Origin: Clostridiaceae bacterium | Lineage (GTDB): Bacteria > Bacillota > Clostridia > Saccharofermentanales > DTU023 | Assembly: GCA_012838355.1 (NCBI GenBank) | Contig: DUPJ01000082.1 | Location: forward strand, 1 to 45,165 | Reading direction: 5' to 3' | Length of the DNA stretch: 45,165 nt | Notes under the pieces: model-generated | The model's database searches: none | The model's input: the letters and a program-made list of their open reading frames with translations, nothing else | Told to the model about the DNA's origin: nothing | Position numbers and translations under genes: made by a program | Part shown: positions 1 to 10,511 of the stretch, piece after piece | Numbering within the stretch: the stretch's first letter is position 1 | Layout of the letters: the number at the start of each line of letters is the position of its first letter

Positions 1-395
1 ACAGGGTGATTCTGGTTTCGCAGTATCGCATTGCCGTCGGCGCGGTTCTTCTGGAAATCCCGGCCGGGAAACTGGAACCGGACGAAGATCCGCTCGGCTG
101 CGCGCAGCGCGAATTGGCGGAAGAAACCGGCTGCACGGCTCGGCAATGGCGCAAGCTCGGCGCATTTTTTCCGTCTCCAGGCTATCTTGACGAAGCGCTG
201 CATTTGTATTTGGCGACCGATCTGGTCGCTGGCGAGGCGCATCCGGATCAGGGGGAACACGTGGTGACTTCAACCGTGCCGTTCAGTGAGGTTCTGGCAC
301 GGATTGAAGCCAATGAGATCAGTGATGCAAAAACGATCATCGGAATTTTGCTTACCGACCGACTGCGGCAGAATACGGCTCAGGGCGATGACTGA
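1..395 (+). CDS. NUDIX hydrolase (ADP-ribose pyrophosphatase-like), 5'-truncated by window edge
   Basis: Nudix box-like GKLEPDEDPLGCAQRELAEETG; reading frame is open to the window start, so the real start probably lies upstream. Confidence 0.88.
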   Translation, partial: RVILVSQYRIAVGAVLLEIPAGKLEPDEDPLGCAQRELAEETGCTARQWRKLGAFFPSPGYLDEALHLYLATDLVAGEAHPDQGEHVVTSTVPFSEVLARIEANEISDAKTIIGILLTDRLRQNTAQGDD

Positions 396-2808
396 GCCGG
401 TCGCTCACCGAACTCGCGTTCGCCGGGAACTGTTCGGCCTGATTCTCAGTGCGCTGGCGCTCCTGCTGGCCGCCATCGTGTATGCACCGCCCGGCTGGAC
501 CGGCGTGGTCGGACGCGTCGTGCGCGACGGTCTCTTTGGCCTCATCGGCACCATGGCATTTGCCGTCCCGATCGGCTTTGTTCTGTCTGCCTTTGATTAT
601 TTTCTTGAACCGGTGTCGAAACGCTCACGTGCCCGTCTGCTCGGCTGGCTGCTCTTGATCTGGCTTTTTTCCGCCGTCGTGTCAAACTTTCTGGAAACGC
701 CTTCTGAACTGATTGCGCGCGTGAACCGGGGCGGCGAGATGAATGCATTTCAATTCATGTCGACGCTCTGGCAGACCGGCATCCAGCCCTTGAAACAGGG
801 AATCGATACGATCTGGTCGGGCGGTGCACTGGGCAGTCTGGTCGGCTTGTCTCTGATGCGTCTGATGGGGCGCACCGGCAGTTTGATCGTCCTGTTTCTC
901 AACATATTTGCGCTGCTTCTCGTTCTTTACAATATTTCCGTTGCTTCTTTAGTCGGCCGATCTGCACGCAGGCTCGGCAAGGCGCCGCTCAAGGTGGGCA
1001 GGCAAATCGGCCGGCGCATGGAGCGCCTGACTGAACTGGACCGAAAGAGCATGGACGAACCATCCTCTGAAACGGATGACGACCGTCAGCGGCAAAGCCA
1101 GCAGGTTTTTAACTGGATTAATCCGCACGAAGTGCCCGTCATCCCCGATGTTGAGCCACCGGCCAGGACTTTGCCGCCCGGGCGGCCCACTCTGCCGGTC
1201 ATTCCGGAAGGCACGAGTGCCGACTCGTTTGCCGAGCAGGGCAGAAGCCACTGGCAGGACGATCCGAAGCAGAGCAAAGCAAAGCCAAAGCCGAAGTCGA
1301 AGCCGATGAAAAGCCAGATGTCCATGTTCGGGCATTGGCTGAGTCCGCCTGTGTCGCTGCTCGTCAAAACGGAAGGCCTCATGCAAAGCGAAAAAAATCG
1401 TCAATTTGTGCAGAATCAGGCGCGTCTTCTGGAAGAGGTGCTGGGCAACTTCAAAATTGAGGCAAAAGTTGTCAATTATACAACAGGCCCGACGATCACC
1501 CGCTACGAAGTGCAGCCGGCACCCGGTATCAAGGTGTCGCGCATCGTCAATCTGAGTGACGATATTGCTTTGAATCTGGCGGCCATCGGCGTGCGGATCG
1601 AAGCACCGATTCCCGGCAAGCCGTACATCGGGATTGAAATCCCAAACAAGGAGACGGCGCCGGTCCGGCTGCGTGAACTGATTGAATCTCCGGAGTTCAT
1701 GAAGGCAAAAGGGCCCCTCGTGGCCGCGCTCGGCCGTGATGCCGCCGGCAAAGTGATTCTTTGCAATCTGGAAGGCATGCCCCATCTCCTGATCGCCGGT
1801 GCCACCGGATCCGGCAAATCCGTCTGCCTGAATACGATCCTGATATCGCTCCTGTACCGCACAGACCCGCAGCGCCTGCGCATGATTCTGATCGATCCGA
1901 AAGTCGTCGAACTGAAAAGCTACAACGGCATTCCGCACCTTTTGCAGCCGGTGGTGACAAATCCGAAAAAAGCCTACGGCGTGCTGAATTGGGCCGTTAT
2001 GGAAATGGATCGCCGCTACAATCTGATCGCGGAGCGGAACGTCAGGGAAATCAACGCTTACAACTCGCTTTCCGAGCATTTCAAAGATGAAGATTTCGAG
2101 TTTTTGCCGCACATTCTGATCGTCATCGATGAACTGGCGGATCTCATGTACACAACGGCCACTGAAGTCGAAGATGCCATTTCGCGCCTGATGGCCAAAG
2201 CCAGGGCGGCGGGCATTCACCTGATCATCGCAACGCAGCGCCCGTCCGTGGATGTCATCACGGGTGTCATCAAGGCCAATATTCCGTCCCGCATTGCATT
2301 TGCCGTATCGGCCATGGTCGACTCGCGCACGATTCTTGATACAGGCGGAGCCGAAAAACTGCTCGGCAAGGGCGATATGCTGTATTCACCGGTCACAGCA
2401 TCCAAAATGGTAAGGGGGCAATGCGCGCTCGTCACCGACAATGAAGTCGAGGATGTGCTGCAATTCATCAAGAGCCACAGCGATGAGGATTATGTGGAGT
2501 CGGTTGGCGCCGCCATTGACAAGGCGGCAGCGGGCGGTGACCGGATGCAGCGAACAGCCGGCGAGGACGGTGAGGATGAGCTTTTGTTCGAAGCACTCAC
2601 AATATTCGTTGAAGCCGGACATGCAACCGTTTCTCTCCTGCAGCGGAGGCTCGCTGTGGGGCACCCGCGCGCTGCGCGGCTGGTAGACAGGCTTGAGCAG
2701 CTTGGTCTGATCGGTCCGTCCGAAGGATCGAAACCGCGCAAAGTCATTGTATCCAAGAGTGAATTTGAGGCGATGATGGCCCAGCGGTCGGAAGAGGAAT
2801 CCATGTGA
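388..2808 (+). CDS. ftsK: DNA translocase FtsK/SpoIIIE
   Basis: N-terminal TM segments, Walker A AGATGSGKS, IDPKVVELKSYNGIPHL, C-terminal winged-helix gamma domain (LLQRRLAVGHPRAARLVDRLEQLGLIGPSEGSKPR). ATG at 388 preferred over ORF start 286; overlaps nudix stop. Confidence 0.93.
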   Translation: MTEPVAHRTRVRRELFGLILSALALLLAAIVYAPPGWTGVVGRVVRDGLFGLIGTMAFAVPIGFVLSAFDYFLEPVSKRSRARLLGWLLLIWLFSAVVSNFLETPSELIARVNRGGEMNAFQFMSTLWQTGIQPLKQGIDTIWSGGALGSLVGLSLMRLMGRTGSLIVLFLNIFALLLVLYNISVASLVGRSARRLGKAPLKVGRQIGRRMERLTELDRKSMDEPSSETDDDRQRQSQQVFNWINPHEVPVIPDVEPPARTLPPGRPTLPVIPEGTSADSFAEQGRSHWQDDPKQSKAKPKPKSKPMKSQMSMFGHWLSPPVSLLVKTEGLMQSEKNRQFVQNQARLLEEVLGNFKIEAKVVNYTTGPTITRYEVQPAPGIKVSRIVNLSDDIALNLAAIGVRIEAPIPGKPYIGIEIPNKETAPVRLRELIESPEFMKAKGPLVAALGRDAAGKVILCNLEGMPHLLIAGATGSGKSVCLNTILISLLYRTDPQRLRMILIDPKVVELKSYNGIPHLLQPVVTNPKKAYGVLNWAVMEMDRRYNLIAERNVREINAYNSLSEHFKDEDFEFLPHILIVIDELADLMYTTATEVEDAISRLMAKARAAGIHLIIATQRPSVDVITGVIKANIPSRIAFAVSAMVDSRTILDTGGAEKLLGKGDMLYSPVTASKMVRGQCALVTDNEVEDVLQFIKSHSDEDYVESVGAAIDKAAAGGDRMQRTAGEDGEDELLFEALTIFVEAGHATVSLLQRRLAVGHPRAARLVDRLEQLGLIGPSEGSKPRKVIVSKSEFEAMMAQRSEEESM

Positions 2809-4079
2809 ATGAAGTGATTGAACCGTCTGCAATCAGGCAGGCAGAAGTAATCACGGTTGGCACCGAGCTTCTGCTGGGGCAAACCGTCAATACGAATGCA
2901 GCGCAGCTTGGGCTTTTTTTGTCTGAACTCGGCATCAGTGTTTACCGCATGAGTGTCGTTGGCGACAATAAAGGCCGCTTGAGCGAAGCAATCAGTCAAG
3001 CCATGTCGCGGGTTGATCTGGTCATCCTCTGCGGCGGCCTGGGCCCGACGGATGATGACATCACGATGCAGGTGGCTGCGACCGTTGCCGGGCACAGACT
3101 CGTGCGAAATGATGCTGTCTGGGAGACGATCCAGTCCCACTTCACGGCACGCGGATTCAGCGTTCCCGAAAAAAATGTGAAGCAGGCGATGCTGCCGGCA
3201 GGGCAGACAGTGCTTGAAAACAAAAACGGGACCGCACCCGGTGCCATTATTGAGGGAAAGTCCGCTGGCCGCACGGTATATCTTGTACTCTTGCCCGGCC
3301 CTCCGGATGAACTGACGCCCATGTTCGAGAACGCGGTCCGACCATGGCTGGAAGCCCGCACAGAGGACCGTTTTGAACACCGCTATATCCGACTTGCGGG
3401 CATCGGCGAATCGGCTGCGGAAGCCGCGATCGCTGACCTGATTGAAAAGCAGTCCGCTGTCACCATTGCACCGTACGCCTCTGTCGGGCAGGTTTACCTC
3501 AGAGTCAGCCAGCGCAAGCCCAGGCAGGATACGGATGATACTGACCTGAGGTCGGTAGTCGCACAGATCCGGGCACGTCTCGGCGAATATATTTACGAGA
3601 TAGGGCCGCGCGACCTGCCGGAAGTGGTGCACGACCTTCTGAAACAAAAAAATATGACGATTGCGCTGGCAGAATCCATAACGGGCGGACAGCTGTCTGC
3701 CGAACTGACGCGTTTTCCCGGAAGCTCAGCTGTTTTCATGGGCGGTGTGGTCTGCTACTCAAATGCCAGCAAAATTCGCGACGTCGGTGTTGATGCCGCC
3801 GTTTTGAGCGAACACGGTGCCGTCAGCGCGATCGCAGCGAAACAATTGGCCGAGGGCGTCAAGGCGCGTTTTGATGTGTCGGTCGGCCTTTCGGTTACCG
3901 GACTGGCCGGTCCCGGGAAAGGGCAGGAGTCAGCCGAAATCGGTACCTGTTACATTGGCCTGGCGATAGACGGCCAGGATACGGCTGTGCATTGTTACAA
4001 GAGCTGGGGCAGCCGCGAGAAGCTCACGAGACGGGTGGTTATTCATGCCCTGATGCATCTCTGGGAGGCGCTTCGGTGA
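2805..4079 (+). CDS. cinA: CinA-family protein (competence/damage-inducible; nicotinamide nucleotide amidase domain)
   Basis: AEVITVGTELLLGQTVNTNAAQLG, GGLGPTDDDIT, C-terminal ALAESITGGQLSAELT; GTG start overlapping ftsK stop. Confidence 0.92.
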   Translation: MNEVIEPSAIRQAEVITVGTELLLGQTVNTNAAQLGLFLSELGISVYRMSVVGDNKGRLSEAISQAMSRVDLVILCGGLGPTDDDITMQVAATVAGHRLVRNDAVWETIQSHFTARGFSVPEKNVKQAMLPAGQTVLENKNGTAPGAIIEGKSAGRTVYLVLLPGPPDELTPMFENAVRPWLEARTEDRFEHRYIRLAGIGESAAEAAIADLIEKQSAVTIAPYASVGQVYLRVSQRKPRQDTDDTDLRSVVAQIRARLGEYIYEIGPRDLPEVVHDLLKQKNMTIALAESITGGQLSAELTRFPGSSAVFMGGVVCYSNASKIRDVGVDAAVLSEHGAVSAIAAKQLAEGVKARFDVSVGLSVTGLAGPGKGQESAEIGTCYIGLAIDGQDTAVHCYKSWGSREKLTRRVVIHALMHLWEALR

Positions 4080-5662
4080 ATCAGCTGCAGGATAAACACG
4101 TGAGTGCCGTACCCGCAGCAGCAACGGCAACGTTCCTCGTTATGCTCGGCAACATCCTCTCCAAACTGACGGGATTCATCCGTGAGGTGATTATTGCGCC
4201 GGTACTCGGTTACGGCGTGAATACGGATGCCTACACCATGGGCTTCCAGATTCCGGATCTTTTTTATCAGCTGCTGATCGGCGGTGCCATTGCCGCTGTC
4301 CTGACCCCCACGCTCGCCGCGGGCATTGCCCGCGGACGTGAACGTCAGACGTGGCGCGGTATCAGCATCTTTATCAATGCTTTTGTCCTTGCCATGCTCG
4401 TTGCCAATGTGGCGGGCATCGTTTTTGCGCCCGCCCTGATCAATCTATACAGCCGAAATCATTCACCGGAAGTGATCGAACTGGCCGTGCGCGTGACCCG
4501 CACCATTTTCCCGCAGACCCTGTTTCTGATGATGGCCGGGCTTTGTGTCGGCGTCGTTGCCGCCTACCGGCAATTTGCCAAAAGTGCGTTTTCCTCGACC
4601 ATATACAATATTGCCTGCATCGCCTTTATCGTTATCTTCGGCAGCCGCACTTCGGACGGACCTGTTCGCGTGGCGGCCGGTGTTGCGCTGGCGGCGTTCA
4701 TCAACTTTACCTTCATGTTTCTGGTGTCACGGCGCGAGTTTCGCTTCTACCGCGTGCTGCTCGATCTGAAAGATCCGGGTTTCAGACGACTTGTCCAGCT
4801 GGCGATTCCGACTTTGCTGTCCGGTTCGGTGGCGCAGATCAATTCCATTGTGCTGACGCATTTTGCCGATCAGTTCAGCGGCGCCGTCACGTCACTCCGA
4901 TATGCGGCCGTGACCTGGAATTTGCCCTTCGGGATATTCACGCTGTCGATCGGCAGTGTCATGCTGCCGTCACTGTCTGCTGCTTTTGCCAGACGCGACA
5001 CAAAACGCATGCGATCGCTCTACACCGATAATCTGCGCCGGGCGCTGTTTCTGGTCGCCCCGTTCTCGGTGCTTTTTTTCTTTATGGGAAAACCGACAAT
5101 ACAGGCTATTTTTCAGTGGGGCGGCGTGATTCCGGCTGACCGTCTGCAAACGACCGGACACGTGCTGCAGTGGTACGGCATCGCACTGATCGTGCAGACG
5201 ATTATTCAAATTACGTACATGGGATTCTATGCGCGCCGCGTGACAAAAATTGCCCTCGTCACCTCGCTGATCTCACTAATCCTGAATCCGCTGTTCTGTG
5301 TCCTGTATGTTCAGGTGTTCGGCATGGGCGTCGAGGGATTGTCGCTTGCCTACACGACCAATGCCGTCGTGCAGATGCTGATCATGCAGGTGCTTTACCG
5401 GAGGCACATGCCGCAGGCCAGGCCATACCGCCTGACACCGTTTTTCGCGCGTCTGCTGTTTTGCATGGGTACGGCATCGGTGGCCGCCATGGCGCTCAAC
5501 ACGCTCGGCCTGAATCCTGTTTCAAAGGTGTGGCAGCTGTTCGTATTTGCCATCCAGGCGACTGTGGTGGCCGTGACGTTCCTGCTGACCGCCAAGGCGA
5601 TTGAACTGAAAGAAGCCGAATTCTTCCGATCGCAGCTGCTGCGTCTGCTGAAGCGTGGCTGA
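4076..5662 (+). CDS. murJ: Lipid II flippase MurJ (MviN)
   Basis: Multi-TM protein, LGNILSKLTGFIREVIIAPVLGYGVNTDAYTMGFQIPDLFYQLLIGGAIAAVLTPTL; GTG start at 4076. Confidence 0.9.
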   Translation: MNQLQDKHVSAVPAAATATFLVMLGNILSKLTGFIREVIIAPVLGYGVNTDAYTMGFQIPDLFYQLLIGGAIAAVLTPTLAAGIARGRERQTWRGISIFINAFVLAMLVANVAGIVFAPALINLYSRNHSPEVIELAVRVTRTIFPQTLFLMMAGLCVGVVAAYRQFAKSAFSSTIYNIACIAFIVIFGSRTSDGPVRVAAGVALAAFINFTFMFLVSRREFRFYRVLLDLKDPGFRRLVQLAIPTLLSGSVAQINSIVLTHFADQFSGAVTSLRYAAVTWNLPFGIFTLSIGSVMLPSLSAAFARRDTKRMRSLYTDNLRRALFLVAPFSVLFFFMGKPTIQAIFQWGGVIPADRLQTTGHVLQWYGIALIVQTIIQITYMGFYARRVTKIALVTSLISLILNPLFCVLYVQVFGMGVEGLSLAYTTNAVVQMLIMQVLYRRHMPQARPYRLTPFFARLLFCMGTASVAAMALNTLGLNPVSKVWQLFVFAIQATVVAVTFLLTAKAIELKEAEFFRSQLLRLLKRG

Positions 5663-5700
5663 GTATGTCGGCGGTCGGCGCCGGATTCCGCTCGATCTGC

Positions 5701-5745
5701 TTGACGGAAGAGGGACAAACGATCTAGAATAAGAACAAATGTTTG
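5701..5745 (+). promoter_or_regulatory. recA promoter with LexA/SOS box
   Basis: TTGACG (5701-5706) - 18 nt - TAGAAT (5725-5730), followed by GAACAAATGTTT (5733-5744), matching the core of the Firmicutes SOS box CGAACRNRYGTTYC. Confidence 0.75.
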
Positions 5746-5774
5746 ACATCGAAGCATAACTCTGGAGGCTATTT

Positions 5775-6899
5775 ATGGCGAGAATACCGAAATCTGCGAA
5801 ATCCGCGCAAAATGTTGAGCCGATTGCAGCCGATGCCCGCAAACGTGCATTGGACGCCGCTCTGTCACAAATCGAAAAGGCTCACGGCAAAGGTGCAATC
5901 CTTACGCTTGGCGATGAATCGCAGGTTATTCAGGATGCCATCCCGACGGGGGCAATCGGACTCGACTTTGCACTCGGCATCGGCGGTCTGCCGCGCGGCC
6001 GTGTCGTCGAGATCTACGGCCCGGAAGCGAGCGGAAAGACAACCGTTGCGCTTCACTGTATTGCCGAGGCGCAAAAAAAAGGCGGCGTGGCCGTTTTCAT
6101 CGACGCTGAACACGCGCTCGATGTGTCGTATGCTCAGAATCTCGGCGTCAATATTCACGATCTGATTGTGTCCCAGCCGGATTACGGCGAGCAGGCTCTC
6201 GAAATTACGGAACAGCTGGCCCGCTCCGGTGCAGTTGACATCATCGTGATTGACTCCGTGGCGGCACTCGTACCGCGCGCCGAAATAGACGGCGAAATGG
6301 GCGACATGACGGTCGGACTGCATGCTCGTCTGATGTCGCAGGCGCTGCGAAAGCTGGCCGGTGTCCTGAACAAGTCACACACGCTGATTATTTTTATCAA
6401 TCAGCTGCGGGAAAAAATCGGTGTCATGTTTGGAAATCCCGAAACAACCACAGGCGGACGTGCGCTCAAATTTTACGCCTCGGTCAGGCTGGATGTCAGA
6501 CGAATCGAAACGCTGAAAGATGCCGGTCAGCCATACGGTGCACGTACGCGGATCAAGGTTGTAAAAAATAAGATGGCACCGCCGTTCAAAGAAGCGGAGG
6601 TGGAGATCATCTTCGGTGAAGGTGTTTCAAAAGCGGGATCGCTTCTCGATACTGCCCTCGACATGGATCTGGTCAAGCGCAGCGGCTCCTGGTTCAACTA
6701 CGGCGAACTGCGGTTGGCGCAAGGACGTGAGAATACGCGCATCTATCTGAAAAATAACCCCGAACTGATGGAAGAACTTACAGAAAAAGCGTGGCAAAAG
6801 CATCGGGAATCGATAGCAACAAAACAGACGTCGGTTCCCGCGGCGGCTGTGACGGACGAAATTCCGGATGATGTTGACGAGCTTCTGGGACTCGACTGA
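5775..6899 (+). CDS. recA: Recombinase RecA
   Basis: [60 protein letters not shown]. Confidence 0.98.
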   Translation: MARIPKSAKSAQNVEPIAADARKRALDAALSQIEKAHGKGAILTLGDESQVIQDAIPTGAIGLDFALGIGGLPRGRVVEIYGPEASGKTTVALHCIAEAQKKGGVAVFIDAEHALDVSYAQNLGVNIHDLIVSQPDYGEQALEITEQLARSGAVDIIVIDSVAALVPRAEIDGEMGDMTVGLHARLMSQALRKLAGVLNKSHTLIIFINQLREKIGVMFGNPETTTGGRALKFYASVRLDVRRIETLKDAGQPYGARTRIKVVKNKMAPPFKEAEVEIIFGEGVSKAGSLLDTALDMDLVKRSGSWFNYGELRLAQGRENTRIYLKNNPELMEELTEKAWQKHRESIATKQTSVPAAAVTDEIPDDVDELLGLD

Positions 6900-7345
6900 T
6901 GCCGCTTGCGTATGACGAAGCGCGGCAAGCCGCTGTCCAGTATATTGGTCTCAGCAAAAACCGTTCCAGTGGAAAGGTGCGAGCCCGCCTAGCGCATCTT
7001 GGTACCGATCGTTCCACGATCGATGCGGTGATCGCGTATTTGCAGGAGATCGATTATCTCGACGATTTTCGCGCAGCGCGCGCCATACTGCGAAAGCATG
7101 TGCGCGCACGTGCCAAAAGCCGGCACATGCTGCGAGCGCTTCTCAGAGCGCAGGGAATCCCTGACGATGTTGCGTCTCAATCACTTCAGGAAGGACCTGA
7201 TGACGAAGCCCGCGCCCTGGATCTCATCTCATCCTTGTATCCTGAAGGTGACGCTGAAAGCATCATTTACAAAAAACTGCTGAGCAGAGGTTTTCATCCG
7301 GATTTGTCGGCTGCTCTGGCTGCCAGACATAATCGGCATTATTAG
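6899..7345 (+). CDS. recX: Regulatory protein RecX
   Basis: Directly downstream of recA (TGATG overlap); small basic helical protein with RecX-like repeats (YLQEIDYLDDFRAARAILRKHVRARAKSRHMLRALLRAQGI). Confidence 0.85.
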   Translation: MPLAYDEARQAAVQYIGLSKNRSSGKVRARLAHLGTDRSTIDAVIAYLQEIDYLDDFRAARAILRKHVRARAKSRHMLRALLRAQGIPDDVASQSLQEGPDDEARALDLISSLYPEGDAESIIYKKLLSRGFHPDLSAALAARHNRHY

Positions 7346-7361
7346 TCCATTTGCCGTTCAG

Positions 7362-7370
7362 TGGTATAAT
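7362..7370 (+). promoter_or_regulatory. Extended -10 promoter of rimO
   Basis: TGGTATAAT (TGn + consensus TATAAT), 7 nt before the GTG start of rimO. Confidence 0.6.
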
Positions 7371-7377
7371 TTTTTTC

Positions 7378-8718
7378 GTGAAGATTTATCTGGAGACGCT
7401 GGGGTGCGCCAAGAATCAGGTGGACGCAGAGATAATGAGCCGTTTGCTGCGTGATCGCGGCTATATCATGGCTTTTGATATTAGTGAGTGTGATATCGCT
7501 GTTCTCAATACATGTGGCTTTATTCATGCTGCCAAACAGGAGGCGATCGATCGCATCATTGATCTCGCCGATCTGAAAAAGAATGGTGACCTTGCCGGAC
7601 TGGTCGTGACAGGATGCCTTTCTGAACGGTATGCCAAGGATATCTACAGGGAGTTTCCTGAGGTCGATCTTGCTCTTGGTGTTTCCGAATACGGACAGAT
7701 CGCCGATCGTCTTGACGCCATGCAGGCAGGTACCGCTGTCAAAACACTGCCGCAGAAAGGCGACACGATCGCCCATCTGCGCGTGACGCATGAATCGGAG
7801 AGTCCGTACTACGCCTATCTTAAAATTGCCGAAGGCTGTGATGCGCACTGCACTTACTGTGCGATTCCCGGTATCCGGGGTCCGCAGCGCTCACGCCCGG
7901 TCAACGACATCTGCATGGAGGCAAGGCAGCATATCCATGCCGGCCGCAAGGAACTGATTATCATCGCGCAGGACATTGCGCTTTACGGTAAAGATCTTTA
8001 CGGCGAACCGCGCCTGGCCACACTGATCCGTGCGCTTGACGATCTTGACGGAGACTACAGGCTCCGCCTGCTGTATGCGTATGCCCATAACCTCACGGAG
8101 GAAGTCATTGAGGCCATGGCCAGAGCCAGGCATCTGGTGCCGTATCTGGATCTGCCGATCCAGCATATGAGTCCAGCGGTGCTGAAGCGCATGGGACGCA
8201 GGGAAACGCCGTTTTCCATTTTGGATACGGTCAAGCGTCTGCGCCTCGCCATGCCGAAGATCACGCTTAGAAGCACAGTGATGGTGGGCTTCCCGGGCGA
8301 ATCAGCGCGTGACATTGCCACCTTGCGGCTTGGTCTGGAACAGCTGAAATTCGAACGCCTCGGCTGTTTCATTTATTCCCCCGAAGAGGGAACACCCGCT
8401 TACTTGCTGCCGGACCGCGTCGATCCGGAACTGTCGGCTGCCCGCTATGAGAGAATCATGTCGGATCAGGCGGCACGTATGGCGAAGTGGCATGCTTCTC
8501 AAGTGGGCACGGTGCGCCGTGTACTGCTGGAAAACGTCAGCGAGGACGGTCTTGCTTTTCTCGGCCGCAGCGAATCGGAAGCACCGGACGTGGATCCGGA
8601 AATTCTCGTTTATGCGAAATCGGCACACATTGAACTCGGCATGGTCGTCCCTGTGACGATCGTTGAGGCTGACCAGCATGGCATGACCGGAGTCACCGCG
8701 TATGAACCTGCCCAATAA
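7378..8718 (+). CDS. rimO: Ribosomal protein uS12 methylthiotransferase RimO (radical SAM)
   Basis: KIYLETLGCAKNQVDAEIM, radical SAM CxxxCxxC in EGCDAHCTYCAIPGIRGPQRSR; GTG start. Confidence 0.95.
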   Translation: MKIYLETLGCAKNQVDAEIMSRLLRDRGYIMAFDISECDIAVLNTCGFIHAAKQEAIDRIIDLADLKKNGDLAGLVVTGCLSERYAKDIYREFPEVDLALGVSEYGQIADRLDAMQAGTAVKTLPQKGDTIAHLRVTHESESPYYAYLKIAEGCDAHCTYCAIPGIRGPQRSRPVNDICMEARQHIHAGRKELIIIAQDIALYGKDLYGEPRLATLIRALDDLDGDYRLRLLYAYAHNLTEEVIEAMARARHLVPYLDLPIQHMSPAVLKRMGRRETPFSILDTVKRLRLAMPKITLRSTVMVGFPGESARDIATLRLGLEQLKFERLGCFIYSPEEGTPAYLLPDRVDPELSAARYERIMSDQAARMAKWHASQVGTVRRVLLENVSEDGLAFLGRSESEAPDVDPEILVYAKSAHIELGMVVPVTIVEADQHGMTGVTAYEPAQ

Positions 8719-9298
8719 ACTGACACTGTCGCGTATCGCGCTGACGCCCGTCGTACTGCTGTTTATGGTACCTCTGCCGTTCATGCCCGCAGCTTTCAAT
8801 GCTTTCATTCTGACCTGGCCCGGCCGGCTCGTCGCCCTGTTTTTGTTCAGTGCGGCCAGTCTGACTGACCTGTATGACGGCCGGATTGCCCGCGCCAAAA
8901 ATATTGTATCGACATTCGGCAAGTTTCTTGATCCCATCGCAGACAAACTATTAATCATATCGGTGCTGATCGCTTTTGCGGAACTGAACCGCCTCTCATC
9001 ATTCGTGCCCGTGATCGTACTGTTCCGGGAGCTGGCCATTACGGGCATACGCCTGCTGGCCGCCGAAAAGGGCGTCGTGATTGCGGCCAGTCGCGCCGGC
9101 AAATGGAAAACCGTCACCCAGATAACTGCAGTGATCTGGCTGCTGGCCGAACCGATTCTGCTTCAGTTCATCCGGAACCGCACCGCCGTTGAACGGACGG
9201 GCAATATTCTTATCGGCCTTTCACTTGCGCTGGCGCTGTGGTCCCTCTTTATGTACTTGCGCTCGGCCGGCCATTATCTGAAAGCAGATACGAAGTAA
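8702..9298 (+). CDS. pgsA: CDP-diacylglycerol-glycerol-3-phosphate 3-phosphatidyltransferase
   Basis: [15 protein letters not shown]-alcohol phosphotransferase motif DGRIAR...[12 protein letters not shown]. Confidence 0.93.
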   Translation: MNLPNKLTLSRIALTPVVLLFMVPLPFMPAAFNAFILTWPGRLVALFLFSAASLTDLYDGRIARAKNIVSTFGKFLDPIADKLLIISVLIAFAELNRLSSFVPVIVLFRELAITGIRLLAAEKGVVIAASRAGKWKTVTQITAVIWLLAEPILLQFIRNRTAVERTGNILIGLSLALALWSLFMYLRSAGHYLKADTK

Positions 9299-9339
9299 AC
9301 GTGACCGGCCGCGTGAACGGATCTTGCGGCTTGACAATT

Positions 9340-9369
9340 TTGGCGGCGGCGCACAAAATGCGTTATACT
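9340..9369 (+). promoter_or_regulatory. Candidate acpP promoter
   Basis: TTGGCG (9340-9345) - 18 nt - TATACT (9364-9369). Confidence 0.5.
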
Positions 9370-9395
9370 ACCGCAAACACAAGAGGAGGAATCCC

Positions 9396-9635
9396 ATGAC
9401 AACAGAACAAATCTTTGAACGCGTGCAGATGATCCTGGTTGATCAGCTGAGCGTGGAAAAAGAAAACGTAACCATGAATGCCAATTTTATTGACGACCTC
9501 AATGCCGATTCACTGGACATCGTTGAACTCGTAATGGCGATGGAACAGGAATTTGATATTTCGATTCCCGACGAAGAAGCCGAACGCATTCGCACCGTGG
9601 GTGATGCGATCAATTTCATCAAAACGAACGTGTAG
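9396..9635 (+). CDS. acpP: Acyl carrier protein
   Basis: [46 protein letters not shown] with DSL phosphopantetheine site; AGGAGG SD upstream of ATG 9396. Confidence 0.96.
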   Translation: MTTEQIFERVQMILVDQLSVEKENVTMNANFIDDLNADSLDIVELVMAMEQEFDISIPDEEAERIRTVGDAINFIKTNV

Positions 9636-9656
9636 ATCAGTTTAAGTGCGCAGCCG

Positions 9657-9680
9657 AGCCCCTTCACGGGGGCTTTTTTT
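9657..9680 (+). terminator. Rho-independent terminator after acpP
   Basis: AGCCCC-TTCACG-GGGGCT followed by T-tract. Confidence 0.8.
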
Positions 9681-9788
9681 ATGTGCCGCCGGCCGGAATG
9701 CGCTACACTATATGAGAATAATAATCCTCGACCGAAAGGAGCAGGCGCAAGCTTTTGTCCGAGCAACGGGAGGCTGCGCCGATTTGCA

Positions 9789-10508
9789 ATGGCCATTTAT
9801 GAACTTGAAAAGCATCTTCATTATGTATTCACGAAAAAAGAATGGTTGCAGCGCGCGCTAACGCACTCGACGTATGCGTATGAGAACGCACATGTCGACA
9901 GCGATAACGAACGCCTTGAATTTTTGGGAGATGCCGTTCTCCAATTAATTATTTCGGAGGCACTCTTTTGTCTGAGTGACCGGCACCCGGAAGGCGACAT
10001 GACGAAAATGCGGTCGCTCGTCGTCTGCGAGCAGACACTGGCGGATATCGCCAAATCGATTTCCCTTGGCAAACATCTTCTGCTTGGCAGGGGAGAACTG
10101 GGCACGGGCGGCCGCAGCAAACCGTCAAATACAGCCAATGCCATGGAAGCCGTCATCGGGGCAATTTATCTTGACGGCGGGCTGCCGGCCGCCAAAGCCG
10201 TGGTGGAAGCGCTCTTTACGCCATATCTGGAAATGGCCGTCGCAGGTGATCTGGTGTATGACTACAAAAGCCGGCTGCTGGAATTGGTGCAAAGCACGCG
10301 CGGAACAAGCCAGATGCGATTTGAAATAGTCAACGAGGAAGGCCCCGTGCACGAGCGGATGTTCACAGCCGTCGTGATCGTCGATGAAACGCCGGTTGCG
10401 GAGGGTATCGGCAGCAGCAAAAAGGAAGCAGAGCAGCAGGCTGCCCGCGAAGCCTTGAAAATTCTGCGCTGCACCAGAGAAGGGTGCACGCTCCATAACC
10501 ATGTGTAA
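9789..10508 (+). CDS. rnc: Ribonuclease III
   Basis: RNase III signature NERLEFLGDAVLQLIISEAL, C-terminal dsRBD (GIGSSKKEAEQQAAREAL); ATG 9789 preferred over upstream ORF start. Confidence 0.94.
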   Translation: MAIYELEKHLHYVFTKKEWLQRALTHSTYAYENAHVDSDNERLEFLGDAVLQLIISEALFCLSDRHPEGDMTKMRSLVVCEQTLADIAKSISLGKHLLLGRGELGTGGRSKPSNTANAMEAVIGAIYLDGGLPAAKAVVEALFTPYLEMAVAGDLVYDYKSRLLELVQSTRGTSQMRFEIVNEEGPVHERMFTAVVIVDETPVAEGIGSSKKEAEQQAAREALKILRCTREGCTLHNHV

Positions 10509-10511
10509 ACG

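Noticed and set aside
949-2220. 423-aa minus-strand ORF antisense to ftsK
   Set aside because: Low-complexity, Arg/His-rich shadow translation of a clearly conserved ftsK; no start context or family signature
2490-3647. 385-aa minus-strand ORF spanning ftsK/cinA
   Set aside because: Shadow ORF over two real genes; composition atypical for a protein
9331-9369. TTGACA (9331) as -35 partner of TATACT (9364) for acpP
   Set aside because: Spacing is 27 nt, too long; TTGGCG at 9340 with 18 nt fits better
9681-9788. 36-aa N-terminal extension of RNase III in the ORF track
   Set aside because: Begins inside the acpP terminator; the conserved RNase III N-terminus starts near ATG 9789
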